Assembly: GCF_000314995.1 (NCBI RefSeq)
Contig: NZ_BAEO01000015.1
Location: 124,001 to 188,000 of the forward strand
Length of the DNA stretch: 64,000 nucleotides
Direction: 5' to 3'
Source: Paraglaciecola arctica BSs20135
GTDB taxonomy: Bacteria; Pseudomonadota; Gammaproteobacteria; Enterobacterales; Alteromonadaceae
In this document: in pieces, positions 8,205 through 16,240 of the stretch
How the letters are laid out: each line of letters opens with the position of its first letter
How positions within the stretch are numbered: the first letter of the stretch is position 1
Made by a program: the position numbers and the translations under genes
The notes under the pieces: generated by a model
The model's input: the letters and a program-made list of their open reading frames with translations, nothing else
Database searches by the model: none
What the model was told of the DNA's origin: nothing

Positions 8205-9659
8205 ATGATAAAACCTATTGCTAACATTGTGGTTTCTGCCTTAAGTATATTCTTATTAGGCACTATGTCTGTTAGCGCAGTAAATAAGAAAAATGACTTA
8301 CCCGAAATAGGAGTGGTGGCGTCTAGCGCTATCAGCCTTGATAAAGAGGTATTGATTGGCGATGCGCTTATGCGTCAACTCCGTGGTCAAGCCCCTATTA
8401 TTAACGATCCATTGTTGGATGAATATATTCAAGATCTTGGTAATCGTTTAGTTGCTCAAGCAGACAATGTAAAATTTCCTTATAAATTTTTTATTCTTAA
8501 TAGTCCGGACATCAATGCTTTTGCGTTTTTTGGCGGACATATCGGTATACATACCGGACTTATTTTTAATGCTCGAAACGAGTCTGAATTAGCCTCTGTG
8601 TTAGCCCATGAAGTCAGTCACGTTACCCAAAGACATATTGCCAGAAGTATTGAAGCCAGACAAAAATCATCTCCTTTGCAAATTGCCAGCCTTCTGGGTG
8701 GAATACTGTTAGCAATGGCTAATCCTGAAGCAGGAATGGCAGCAATCTCAGTAGGAAATGCTGCATCGGCACAATCTTCAATCAATTACACCAGACAAAA
8801 CGAACAAGAAGCCGACAGAGTGGGCATTGGCATATTAGCTGAAGCTGGCTTTGATCCTAATGGTGCAAGCAGTTTTTTTGGTATTTTGGCTGAAAAAAGT
8901 CGTCTTAAATCGACCCCTTTAGCATTTTTACTTACTCACCCTTTACCCGAATCGCGAATTGCCGACGCTCGCACCCGAGTCGCTTCATTTCGACCACGAA
9001 ATGTACCTGAAAGCATCAATTTTCACTTAGCCAAGACAAGAATTTTGGCGCGTTATTACGCCAATCCGAAGCGCAATATCGAATACTTTGCTGAGATAGT
9101 ACAAAAACAAAGTTATGTTTTTAAACAAGCAGCTGAATACGGTTTAGCGTTATCTTACTTAGCCGACGAACAATTTGAACCCGCACTAAAGTTAATAGAA
9201 GGGCTATTGCAAAATAATCCGGATAATTTATTTTATTTAGACACCTATACCGACATTGCGATTGAGACAAATCAACATCAAAAAGCGATAGATAAATTAT
9301 CCGCACAAATTGTCAATGCACCTTTCAACCGAGTGTTGACCTTAAACTTAGCGAATGTGTTGATCAAAACCAGAGATTTTGAAAGAGCAACTTCACTTTT
9401 AAAAGATTATCTACTAATTAATCCAGACAATATGTTGGCCAATGAATTACTTTCAGACGCTTATCTAAGTAGCGGACAAAAGTTGGAAATGCACCAAGTA
9501 AAAGCCGAAGTGTATGCCTTAGTGGCTGCCTACCCAAGAGCAATTGATGAATTACATACTGCCTACAATTACGCCAATAACCGTAAAATTGAACAACAAC
9601 GGATACGAGCCAGAATAGAACAATTTAGAACGGCGCAAGAACGTTTACAAACCCTTTAA
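8205..9659 (+). CDS. bepA: Beta-barrel assembly-enhancing protease (M48 metalloprotease with TPRs)
   Basis: BepA is a periplasmic zinc protease and chaperone that helps LptD maturation and degrades stalled outer-membrane proteins. A signal peptide covers about the first 25 residues. The zinc motif HEVSH lies at 135-139, close to its position in E. coli BepA, with the third ligand in NEQEADRVG. The C-terminal half is built from TPR repeats (for example YLADEQFEPALKLIEGLLQ). The length of 484 matches the E. coli protein (487). Its 3' end overlaps the convergent thioredoxin-like gene by 15 bases. Confidence 0.93.
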   Translation: MIKPIANIVVSALSIFLLGTMSVSAVNKKNDLPEIGVVASSAISLDKEVLIGDALMRQLRGQAPIINDPLLDEYIQDLGNRLVAQADNVKFPYKFFILNSPDINAFAFFGGHIGIHTGLIFNARNESELASVLAHEVSHVTQRHIARSIEARQKSSPLQIASLLGGILLAMANPEAGMAAISVGNAASAQSSINYTRQNEQEADRVGIGILAEAGFDPNGASSFFGILAEKSRLKSTPLAFLLTHPLPESRIADARTRVASFRPRNVPESINFHLAKTRILARYYANPKRNIEYFAEIVQKQSYVFKQAAEYGLALSYLADEQFEPALKLIEGLLQNNPDNLFYLDTYTDIAIETNQHQKAIDKLSAQIVNAPFNRVLTLNLANVLIKTRDFERATSLLKDYLLINPDNMLANELLSDAYLSSGQKLEMHQVKAEVYALVAAYPRAIDELHTAYNYANNRKIEQQRIRARIEQFRTAQERLQTL

Positions 9660-10112
9660 TGTATTGATAGTTTGTATGAGTTTTTCGGCACTTTGTTCAC
9701 CTTTCAATTGTTTTTGCACTTTACCATCAGCATCAAGAATATAAGTGGTCGGTAAACTGTTAGGTGGACGCTCCCATGGCAGAGTATTCAGTCGCTCTAT
9801 AACCGGAAATTGAATATTATATTTTTGTTGTAGAGCACTGAGTTGCTCATTGCTCAATGGATCAAAACTCACGGCAAAGATATCTATTTCATCATTATGT
9901 AGTTGGTAGAACTGATTTAACTCAGGTATTTCTCGTAAACACGGCGCACACCATTCTGCAAAATAATTAACTACTTTCCATTTCCCTTGTGAATTACTCC
10001 AACTATTCCCTTGTCCATCAAGGGTAGCAAAATCGACTTTTAACGCTTGTTGAGTCCACAAACCTAATAACAAAGCTAACGACGCAGCCAAAAAAATAAC
10101 AATCTTTTTCAA
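9645..10112 (-). CDS. TlpA-like membrane-anchored thioredoxin-fold protein
   Basis: This 155-residue protein has an N-terminal hydrophobic helix (IVIFLAASLALLLGLW) that would anchor or export it, then a thioredoxin fold with the redox motif WCAPC at about residues 55-59 and the cis-proline region LPTTYILD. It belongs to the TlpA/ResA group, which reduces disulfides in the periplasm. The start is TTG at 10112. Its closeness to bepA and an arsC-like gene suggests a role in envelope thiol chemistry; the partner is unknown. Confidence 0.82.
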   Translation of the reverse strand: MKKIVIFLAASLALLLGLWTQQALKVDFATLDGQGNSWSNSQGKWKVVNYFAEWCAPCLREIPELNQFYQLHNDEIDIFAVSFDPLSNEQLSALQQKYNIQFPVIERLNTLPWERPPNSLPTTYILDADGKVQKQLKGEQSAEKLIQTINTLKGL

Positions 10113-10200
10113 AATAACAGTGTCCTAAATGTGAGTTACTCTCAATAAAATGTAGAATACACTTTATAAATACGATATCTCATTCAAAGTGAAAAAATTT

Positions 10201-10554
10201 ATGTCTGACCTAAAAATATTACACAATCCTAGATGTTCAAAAAGTCGCCAAACCCTGCAATTACTTCAAGAAAAAGGCTTTGAGCCACAAATTATTGAAT
10301 ATTTGAAAACCTCAGTCAGTGCAGACGAACTGACAGATATAATATCTCAATTAGGCTTTTCTTCAGCCAGACAATTAATGAGAAAAGGTGAAGACGTTTA
10401 TAAAGAACACAATTTAGCTGATCCAAATTTATCTGAAGATTCACTCATTGGGGCAATGTTAGACAATCCTAAACTCATCGAACGACCTATAGTGCTAAAC
10501 AAGGGTAAAGCCGCTATCGGTCGCCCCCCTGAATCAGTATTGGATATTTTATGA
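10201..10554 (+). CDS. yfgD: ArsC-family glutaredoxin-fold protein (YfgD-like arsenate reductase)
   Basis: The sequence begins SDLKILHNPRCSKSRQTLQLLQEKG, with the catalytic cysteine and the CSKSR anion loop of glutaredoxin-type arsenate reductases. It ends in the conserved RPIVLNKGKAAIGRPPESVL segment. The start at 10201 matches family length; a GTG four codons earlier is possible. In E. coli yfgD also follows bepA. No arsenite pump or ArsR gene is nearby, so arsenate reduction in the cell is plausible but not shown by context. Its stop overlaps the wrbA start (ATGA). Confidence 0.88.
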   Translation: MSDLKILHNPRCSKSRQTLQLLQEKGFEPQIIEYLKTSVSADELTDIISQLGFSSARQLMRKGEDVYKEHNLADPNLSEDSLIGAMLDNPKLIERPIVLNKGKAAIGRPPESVLDIL

Positions 10555-11144
10555 GTCAAGTGGTACTGATTTTGTATTACAGTCGCCATGGTGCTACTCA
10601 AGCTATGGCTAACAGCATTGCATTAGGTGTTGAAAAATCAGGACTTGAGGCTAGGTTACGCTGTGTGCCTGAAGTGAGTAACAATTTTACTAAGATTCAA
10701 AATTCAGTGCCTAATTCGGGCGATCCTTATGTAGTCAAACAAGATTTAGATGATTGTTGTGCCTTGGCACTTGGCAGTCCAACCCGTTTCGGTAATATGG
10801 CAGCACCTTTAAAATATTTTTTAGACGACACCAGCGCTCAGTGGTTAGCGGGCACATTAGAAAATAAACCCGCTTGTGTTTTCACCTCTACATCGAGTAT
10901 GCATGGCGGGCAAGAGTCAACCTTGCTTACTATGATGATCCCACTGTTTCACCACGGCATGGTATTATGTGGACTGCCCTACTCTAACCCAGAATTACAT
11001 ACCACCTTATCAGGAGGTAGCCCTTACGGAGTGACTCATTTAGCCCAAGGCGACAATAAAAACAAACTCACTGATGAAGAACAAAGATTGTGTATCGAAC
11101 AAGGCAGAAGATTAGCTGTACTCGCCACAAAACTAGGTAATTAA
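10551..11144 (+). CDS. wrbA: WrbA-type NAD(P)H:quinone oxidoreductase
   Basis: This 197-residue flavodoxin-fold enzyme reduces quinones by two electrons, protecting against semiquinone radicals. The FMN phosphate loop is visible as YYSRHGATQAMA at residues 8-19, and the second flavin-binding segment as ALGSPTRFGNMAAPLKYFLD. The GGQESTLLTMMIPLFHHGM motif is typical of the family. It overlaps the arsC-like gene by four bases, indicating translational coupling. Confidence 0.92.
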   Translation: MSQVVLILYYSRHGATQAMANSIALGVEKSGLEARLRCVPEVSNNFTKIQNSVPNSGDPYVVKQDLDDCCALALGSPTRFGNMAAPLKYFLDDTSAQWLAGTLENKPACVFTSTSSMHGGQESTLLTMMIPLFHHGMVLCGLPYSNPELHTTLSGGSPYGVTHLAQGDNKNKLTDEEQRLCIEQGRRLAVLATKLGN

Positions 11145-11165
11145 CCTGAATTCGGGACAAGTAAT

Positions 11166-11597
11166 ATGACATTTAACAGCACATTTTTTCGAAGATTAAC
11201 CTTAACAAGTTACCTATTACTGATTGTTTGGCTAGTGGTTTGGCATTTTGTTTTAACCATAGATAAACCAACTTCAACTTTGTTCACTTTGTTATTTTGG
11301 ATAATGCCAATCCTATTACCCATTAAAGGACTGATAGAAGGTAAACCCTATACATATGCATGGACCAATTTTATTGTAATGTATTATTTGTTACACGGTT
11401 TAACCGCTGTGTATGCCGTCGAAGGGGAAAGGTTGTATGCCCTAGTCGAAATAATATTGTGTTGTGCACTATTTACCGGATGTAGCTATTATGCGCGAAT
11501 TAGAGGACGTGAACTCGGATTGGGTATTCGTAAATTAAAAGAAGAACTATTAGAAGAAAAACAAGCCTTCGAAGGCCAAAGTAAGAGTAAAAGTTAA
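11166..11597 (+). CDS. DUF2069 inner-membrane protein
   Basis: A 143-residue membrane protein with about four hydrophobic helices (for example TSYLLLIVWLVVWHFVL and LFTLLFWIMPILLPIKGL) and a charged C-terminal tail. It fits the DUF2069 family, which is commonly found next to wrbA and arsC-like genes in gammaproteobacteria. No function is known. It lies 21 bases after wrbA and overlaps the end of convergent hda by four bases. Confidence 0.8.
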   Translation: MTFNSTFFRRLTLTSYLLLIVWLVVWHFVLTIDKPTSTLFTLLFWIMPILLPIKGLIEGKPYTYAWTNFIVMYYLLHGLTAVYAVEGERLYALVEIILCCALFTGCSYYARIRGRELGLGIRKLKEELLEEKQAFEGQSKSKS

Positions 11598-12313
11598 AGC
11601 TCCAAAATAGACTTAACAAAAGGAATGCTGAGTTTTCGCTGCTGTTGCAGGGATTGCTCATCAAGAATATCCAAAGAAGCTATTAAGGCGGGCATATCTC
11701 TTTGCCAATGAGTCACCAGATAGTTAGCCACATCTTTCGACATATTTAAGCCTCTATGCTGGGCTTTAACTATCAACGCCTGTTTTCGCTGCTCGTCGTT
11801 TAATGAATAAAGTTGAAAATTAGTGCCCCAGGACAGCCGAGATATAAGGTCGGGAAGCTCTAGGGTTAACTGTTTTGGAGGTTGATTACCTGTAATCACT
11901 AAGCAACTACTATTCAATTCATTGACTCTGTTGATCAAGTCAAATACGGCTATTTGCCAAGCACTTTCACCTTGCAATTTTTCAATATCGTCAAGACAAA
12001 TTAAACGATAATGTTCCAGCCCTATGAGCACATCTGGTGACATATGTTGTTTTTCGTTAAAGCTTAAATAAATACAACTCTCACCTGCTATTTCTGCCTG
12101 TTGGCAAGTTGCATACAACAAATGACTTTTACCCAAACCAGAGTCAGAAAATAAATATGTCAGCCAATTATTGACCTTTTTATTTTCAAACTGACTAAAT
12201 AGCTCTCGTAAGTGATTACAAGCTTGCAGATTTTGCCCCGGAATAAAACTGGCAAATGATTCTGTGTCTTTTAAGCCAATAGGCAATGATAGTTGACTAT
12301 TTACTTGACCCAA
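11594..12313 (-). CDS. hda: DnaA regulatory inactivator Hda
   Basis: Hda is a DnaA-like AAA+ protein that, bound to the loaded sliding clamp, stimulates ATP hydrolysis by DnaA and prevents re-initiation of replication. The N-terminus holds a clamp-binding motif (QLSLPIGL). A Walker A variant (SDSGLGKSHLL) and Walker B (LICLDDIEKL) follow, and the arginine-finger region is in LPDLISRLSWG. The length of 239 is standard. Its TTG start lies 13 bases inside the end of the DUF2066 gene, so the two are coupled. Confidence 0.94.
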   Translation of the reverse strand: MGQVNSQLSLPIGLKDTESFASFIPGQNLQACNHLRELFSQFENKKVNNWLTYLFSDSGLGKSHLLYATCQQAEIAGESCIYLSFNEKQHMSPDVLIGLEHYRLICLDDIEKLQGESAWQIAVFDLINRVNELNSSCLVITGNQPPKQLTLELPDLISRLSWGTNFQLYSLNDEQRKQALIVKAQHRGLNMSKDVANYLVTHWQRDMPALIASLDILDEQSLQQQRKLSIPFVKSILEL

Positions 12314-13425
12314 AAGAATTCCAAACCAAGTATAGGCTGACCAAAATCATCAACAACAGGTCTTATTTTACTATCTAAATTCAGGGCGTTGGTTAAATCT
12401 TCAACGTCACCTAACAAATCTAATTCAAAGGTTGCCCTAGTGCCTTGCTGCTTAATGAGTGTGGCTTCATTAACAACACTCATATTTTCTAATGACTTTA
12501 AGGCTTGGCTGTAATAAGTAAGGGAATCTATATTATTAACCACTATTTGAACTTTAGAATCTGCCTGGTCAATCTGAGTCAAATCGATCGCATATTTAAG
12601 AGATAACTGATCTGCCAATGCATCGATCAACCCCTCAGCAATACTCAACGGACTATCACCTTGGACTTGACCAGCCAATAGCCCCCCCCCTTCTATCATG
12701 GTCCAGTCAGACGACCATTTTGTCATCGACTTTTCATTCTCCATGACACTGTTTTGCGTGACATCAGATGATTGATTACCTGTCAGATAAATTCTCGCAG
12801 AAAGTACAGACGGCACAGCATAACGTTCGCTGGCTTTGAAAATTTGAGTGCTAAAACCACCCCAAATATCATACACACTCAAAGTTTGTATATCATCAAG
12901 ATCCCATAGGGGAAACATTAATAAAATACCTCTTTGCGCTGCCCGTATACTTAATTGTTGATAAATTTCTGAATATTCGTTTACTGTCGCAATTTGTCTG
13001 TCTGAACCATCAGATGACTTGATAGCTAACCAAATTAACGAATCTGGACGCCTTTTGTCCCAAACCGGAAAGCCAGCTTTGCGAATAAGGTTCTCCACTC
13101 GCTGGGGATCAAAATTTATCACCAAATAAAGTTGTGATTCTAGCTTTTCATAACTGTAAGACCTGACATAAGGAGTCACCTTAGTCATGGCATTTCTAAT
13201 TTTTTGGTTAGTCAGTAAATCGTTATTACCTCGAACTTTAATCAGCACTTGTTTAAGGGCGAGACTAAAAGCATTATTTTGTTCCCGCTGGGACTGATCA
13301 TCTACGGCAATCTTAGCATCGTACAGATCATCAATAACCGCTGCTTTTACGCTCTGCCAGCTTACTAGCCACACAAGCAAAAACACTAATAGCACAGGGT
13401 TTATTTTTATTGGCATCAGGGCCAA
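12301..13425 (-). CDS. DUF2066 exported protein
   Basis: A 374-residue protein with a signal peptide (VLLVFLLVWLVSWQSVKAA) and no further membrane segments, hence probably periplasmic. It matches the DUF2066 family, which is widely conserved upstream of hda in Alteromonadales and Vibrionales. Its function is unknown. It overlaps hda by 13 bases and diverges from purM. The coupling with hda looks like an operon convenience and not proof of a shared role. Confidence 0.8.
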   Translation of the reverse strand: MALMPIKINPVLLVFLLVWLVSWQSVKAAVIDDLYDAKIAVDDQSQREQNNAFSLALKQVLIKVRGNNDLLTNQKIRNAMTKVTPYVRSYSYEKLESQLYLVINFDPQRVENLIRKAGFPVWDKRRPDSLIWLAIKSSDGSDRQIATVNEYSEIYQQLSIRAAQRGILLMFPLWDLDDIQTLSVYDIWGGFSTQIFKASERYAVPSVLSARIYLTGNQSSDVTQNSVMENEKSMTKWSSDWTMIEGGGLLAGQVQGDSPLSIAEGLIDALADQLSLKYAIDLTQIDQADSKVQIVVNNIDSLTYYSQALKSLENMSVVNEATLIKQQGTRATFELDLLGDVEDLTNALNLDSKIRPVVDDFGQPILGLEFFWVK

Positions 13426-13576
13426 CTCTCCTCAAAACAGTTTTTTAGAAATTTTCTTAAGGCTATTGTCTTTTATTTGTGAACAAAATTCATCAATTGT
13501 TTATCAATCTATATTCCCAATCCTCCTAAAAATGAAAATTTAAGCGATATTTGCATATATATGTCAATATCTGTCG

Positions 13577-13605
13577 TTGGTATTATTTGTGCAAGCTGCT
13601 AAAAT
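13577..13605 (+). promoter_or_regulatory. Sigma-70-type promoter of purM
   Basis: TTGGTA (13577-13582) and TAAAAT (13600-13605) are separated by an ideal 17 bases and lie 43 bases before the purM GTG start. No good PurR box (ACGCAAACGTTTGCGT type) was found in the 222-base divergent region. Confidence 0.55.
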
Positions 13606-13647
13606 CTGCGCTCTTTTTTGCGGCCATAATTGAATTGAGGAAAATAC

Positions 13648-14685
13648 GTGAGCGATAAAAACTCATCACTAAGTTACAAAGACGCTGGGGTTGATATTGA
13701 TGCAGGCAACCAGCTAGTAGAAAGAATTAAATCGGTCGCAAAAAAAACTCACAGACCTGAAGTTAGAGGTGGCTTGGGTGGTTTTGGTGCTCTTTGTTCA
13801 TTACCAGAAAAATATAAGAAACCTCTTCTAGTATCAGGCACCGACGGTGTTGGCACTAAACTAAGATTGGCTATGGACTTAAAGCAGCACAATGGCATTG
13901 GCATAGATTTAGTCGCAATGTGTGTTAATGACTTAATAGTGCAAGGCGCAGAGCCTTTGTTTTTCCTTGACTACTATGCCACCGGAAAATTAAATATTGA
14001 TACTGCAGCAGAGGTTGTCACTGGCATTGGCAAAGGCTGTGAATTAGCCGGCTGCGCACTTATTGGCGGAGAAACAGCTGAAATGCCAGGCATGTATCAT
14101 GGTGAAGATTATGATGTGGCAGGGTTTTGTGTAGGTGTAGTCGAAGCAGAAGATGTTATTGATGGTTCTCGGGTTGCTCACGGCGATGCGCTTATTGCTC
14201 TAGGCTCATCTGGTCCTCACTCTAATGGTTATTCTCTAATACGCAAAATCATAGAAGTATCCTCAAGTGATACAAGTGAAGCTTTGGAAGGCAAAGCCTT
14301 ATCAGAACATTTGCTTGAACCTACCCGTATTTATGTAAAGAACGTATTGTCTTTATTGGAACAAATTCAAGTTAACGCCATATCCCATATTACTGGCGGT
14401 GGCTTTTGGGAAAATATTCCGCGAGTTTTACCCCAAGGCACCAAAGCTGTGATTGATGGGTCGAGTTGGCAATGGCCAGCAATATTTAATTGGTTACAAC
14501 AAAAAGGTAATGTAACAACCCATGAAATGTACCGTACCTTCAACTGTGGTGTTGGTCTAATCATAGCCTTGCCTAGTGATAAAGCTGCCCAAGCGATAGA
14601 GATATTGAACAAGCTTGGCGAAAATGCATGGCAAATAGGTCATATAGAAAATAGTGATTCCGAACAACAGGTTGAGATCAATTAA
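13648..14685 (+). CDS. purM: Phosphoribosylformylglycinamidine cyclo-ligase (AIR synthetase)
   Basis: This enzyme closes the imidazole ring in step 5 of purine synthesis, converting FGAM to AIR with ATP. It is 345 residues long, the normal size. Family motifs include [16 protein letters not shown] at the start, [20 protein letters not shown] and the late [18 protein letters not shown] is used as start, with GAGG at good spacing. The purN GTG follows the stop codon with no gap. Confidence 0.97.
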   Translation: MSDKNSSLSYKDAGVDIDAGNQLVERIKSVAKKTHRPEVRGGLGGFGALCSLPEKYKKPLLVSGTDGVGTKLRLAMDLKQHNGIGIDLVAMCVNDLIVQGAEPLFFLDYYATGKLNIDTAAEVVTGIGKGCELAGCALIGGETAEMPGMYHGEDYDVAGFCVGVVEAEDVIDGSRVAHGDALIALGSSGPHSNGYSLIRKIIEVSSSDTSEALEGKALSEHLLEPTRIYVKNVLSLLEQIQVNAISHITGGGFWENIPRVLPQGTKAVIDGSSWQWPAIFNWLQQKGNVTTHEMYRTFNCGVGLIIALPSDKAAQAIEILNKLGENAWQIGHIENSDSEQQVEIN

Positions 14686-15333
14686 GTGACTGAGCAAAAG
14701 TCCATAGTGGTATTGGTTTCAGGCAATGGTTCTAACTTGCAAGCGATCATCGATGACATTTCTCAGCATAAAATTAATGCCAAGATTTCAGCGGTTATCG
14801 CTAATCAAGAAAGCGCCTATGCGTTGACTCGTGCTGAAAACGCGGGTATTCCCGCTTTGTATATCGATCATAAAAGTTTTGCTAGTCGCGAAGAATATGA
14901 TGCCAAAATGGCTAGTTGTATAGACGAGTTCAAACCGAATCTCATTGTATTAGCTGGTTTTATGCGTATTCTTACACCTTCCTTTGTTGAGCACTTTCAA
15001 GGTAGGATGTTGAACATTCATCCATCTTTGTTGCCCAAGTACAAAGGATTGCATACACACCAAAGGGCAATTGATGCTGGTGATAAAGAACATGGGGCAT
15101 CGGTGCACTTTGTCACACCAGAGTTAGATGGCGGGCCGGTAGTATTACAGTCTAAAGTGCCAGTGTTTGAACAACAAGATGAGCAAGAGTTAGCGGATCG
15201 AGTACAACAACAAGAACGTCAAATGTATCCTCTAGTAATTAAATGGTTTTGTGAAGATAGGCTAAAAATGATCAATAATAGAGCAGTACTAGACAACCAA
15301 ATATTAGCTGAAGAGGGTTACGCTATTGGGTAA
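14686..15333 (+). CDS. purN: Phosphoribosylglycinamide formyltransferase
   Basis: PurN transfers a formyl group from 10-formyl-tetrahydrofolate to GAR in step 3 of purine synthesis. The phosphate-binding SGNGSNLQAIID lies near the N-terminus, the folate-binding and catalytic region is LNIHPSLLPKYKGLHTHQ with the catalytic Asn and His, and the catalytic Asp is in the PELDGGPV segment. It starts with GTG immediately after the purM stop, as in the common purMN operon. Confidence 0.96.
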   Translation: MTEQKSIVVLVSGNGSNLQAIIDDISQHKINAKISAVIANQESAYALTRAENAGIPALYIDHKSFASREEYDAKMASCIDEFKPNLIVLAGFMRILTPSFVEHFQGRMLNIHPSLLPKYKGLHTHQRAIDAGDKEHGASVHFVTPELDGGPVVLQSKVPVFEQQDEQELADRVQQQERQMYPLVIKWFCEDRLKMINNRAVLDNQILAEEGYAIG

Positions 15334-16063
15334 ATCGATTATTCTTTTATCAATAACCTTAGTTTTAGGGCTGACTTTCGGTGCAAATAGCCCTGCTTAT
15401 GCCGACTCCGAACAACTACAAGGTTTTGAAGCTGAATACATCGTCTATCGATTTGATAGAAGTTTAGGTAAAGCTAAACTAAGCCTGAAAGCTGATAAAA
15501 ACGATCTGTACAGGTTAGATTATTACTCTAAAGTCTCAGCTTTCTTTTTATCAGACGTTCGTTCTGAAACCAGTTTCTTTACTTTTAGTGATCAGCAATT
15601 ACACCCCCTTACCTATGCTTATAGCCGCAGTGGAACAGGTTCGAATAAAAGCACCAAAATCCACTTTGATGCTGAAAAGTCAACAGTCACAGTCAATCAA
15701 GCGCAACCGATAGAATGGACTGGGCAGCTAGATAACCAGCTTTATCGCTTAGATGTGCAATTAAAATTAGCGTCGGGCAAACGTGAATTTGAATATAATA
15801 TCGTTAATAACAGAGGAGAGTTACGCCATTATGAGTTAAAAGTTGTTGGCAAAGAACAACTCGACTTACCTTTTGGTATGATTGAAGGGATCAAGGTTAA
15901 AATTATTAGAAATAATTCATCAAGAGAAACAATAGCCTGGTTTTCTCCGCAACTTAACTATCAATTAGTTAAGCTACAACAGTTTAAAGATGGTGACGAA
16001 CAAGGTGAAATTCGTTTGAAATATTTCAAATCTGAAAGCATCCAACCAGAAACTAAAAACTGA
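15326..16063 (+). CDS. DUF3108 exported protein
   Basis: A 245-residue protein with an N-terminal signal peptide (SIILLSITLVLGLTFGANSPAYA) and a body rich in beta-strand patterns with alternating polar residues (QGFEAEYIVYRFDRSLGKAKLSLKA). It fits the DUF3108 family of periplasmic or outer-membrane-associated proteins, often found after purN in marine gammaproteobacteria. TTG appears to be the start and overlaps purN by eight bases. The function is unknown. Confidence 0.8.
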   Translation: MGKSIILLSITLVLGLTFGANSPAYADSEQLQGFEAEYIVYRFDRSLGKAKLSLKADKNDLYRLDYYSKVSAFFLSDVRSETSFFTFSDQQLHPLTYAYSRSGTGSNKSTKIHFDAEKSTVTVNQAQPIEWTGQLDNQLYRLDVQLKLASGKREFEYNIVNNRGELRHYELKVVGKEQLDLPFGMIEGIKVKIIRNNSSRETIAWFSPQLNYQLVKLQQFKDGDEQGEIRLKYFKSESIQPETKN

Positions 16064-16174
16064 TCCCCTCAAACAACAACTACCCTATACTGGGGTTGCT
16101 CTGTTATCATTTTAATTGATACAGTTTTATTTGAAATATTCATCTCAATCATAGTTATAAACTGATCCTTAAAC

Positions 16175-16201
16175 TTGATTTTCACATAGTATAAATATAC
16201 T
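16175..16201 (+). promoter_or_regulatory. Putative fadE promoter
   Basis: TTGATT (16175-16180) and TATACT (16196-16201) lie 15 bases apart, a little short for sigma-70, about 40 bases upstream of the fadE start. The FadR-like site starts eight bases after the -10, so bound repressor would block transcription initiation. Confidence 0.4.
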
Positions 16202-16208
16202 GTTGAAA

Positions 16209-16225
16209 ATCTGGTCTGACCTCTA
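16209..16225 (+). promoter_or_regulatory. FadR-like operator upstream of fadE
   Basis: ATCTGGTCTGACCTCTA matches the FadR consensus AACTGGTCYGACCTGTT at 14 of 17 positions, including the full core CTGGTCTGAC. It sits just downstream of the putative -10 and 15 bases before the fadE start, as expected for a repressor that releases DNA when long-chain acyl-CoA is present. Confidence 0.72.
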
Positions 16226-16240
16226 AAAATTGGAGCATCT

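Noticed and set aside
10201-10554. Arsenic resistance operon
   Set aside because: Only the ArsC-like gene is present; no ArsR, ArsB or Acr3 gene is nearby, and the synteny matches E. coli yfgD, so it is not an ars operon.
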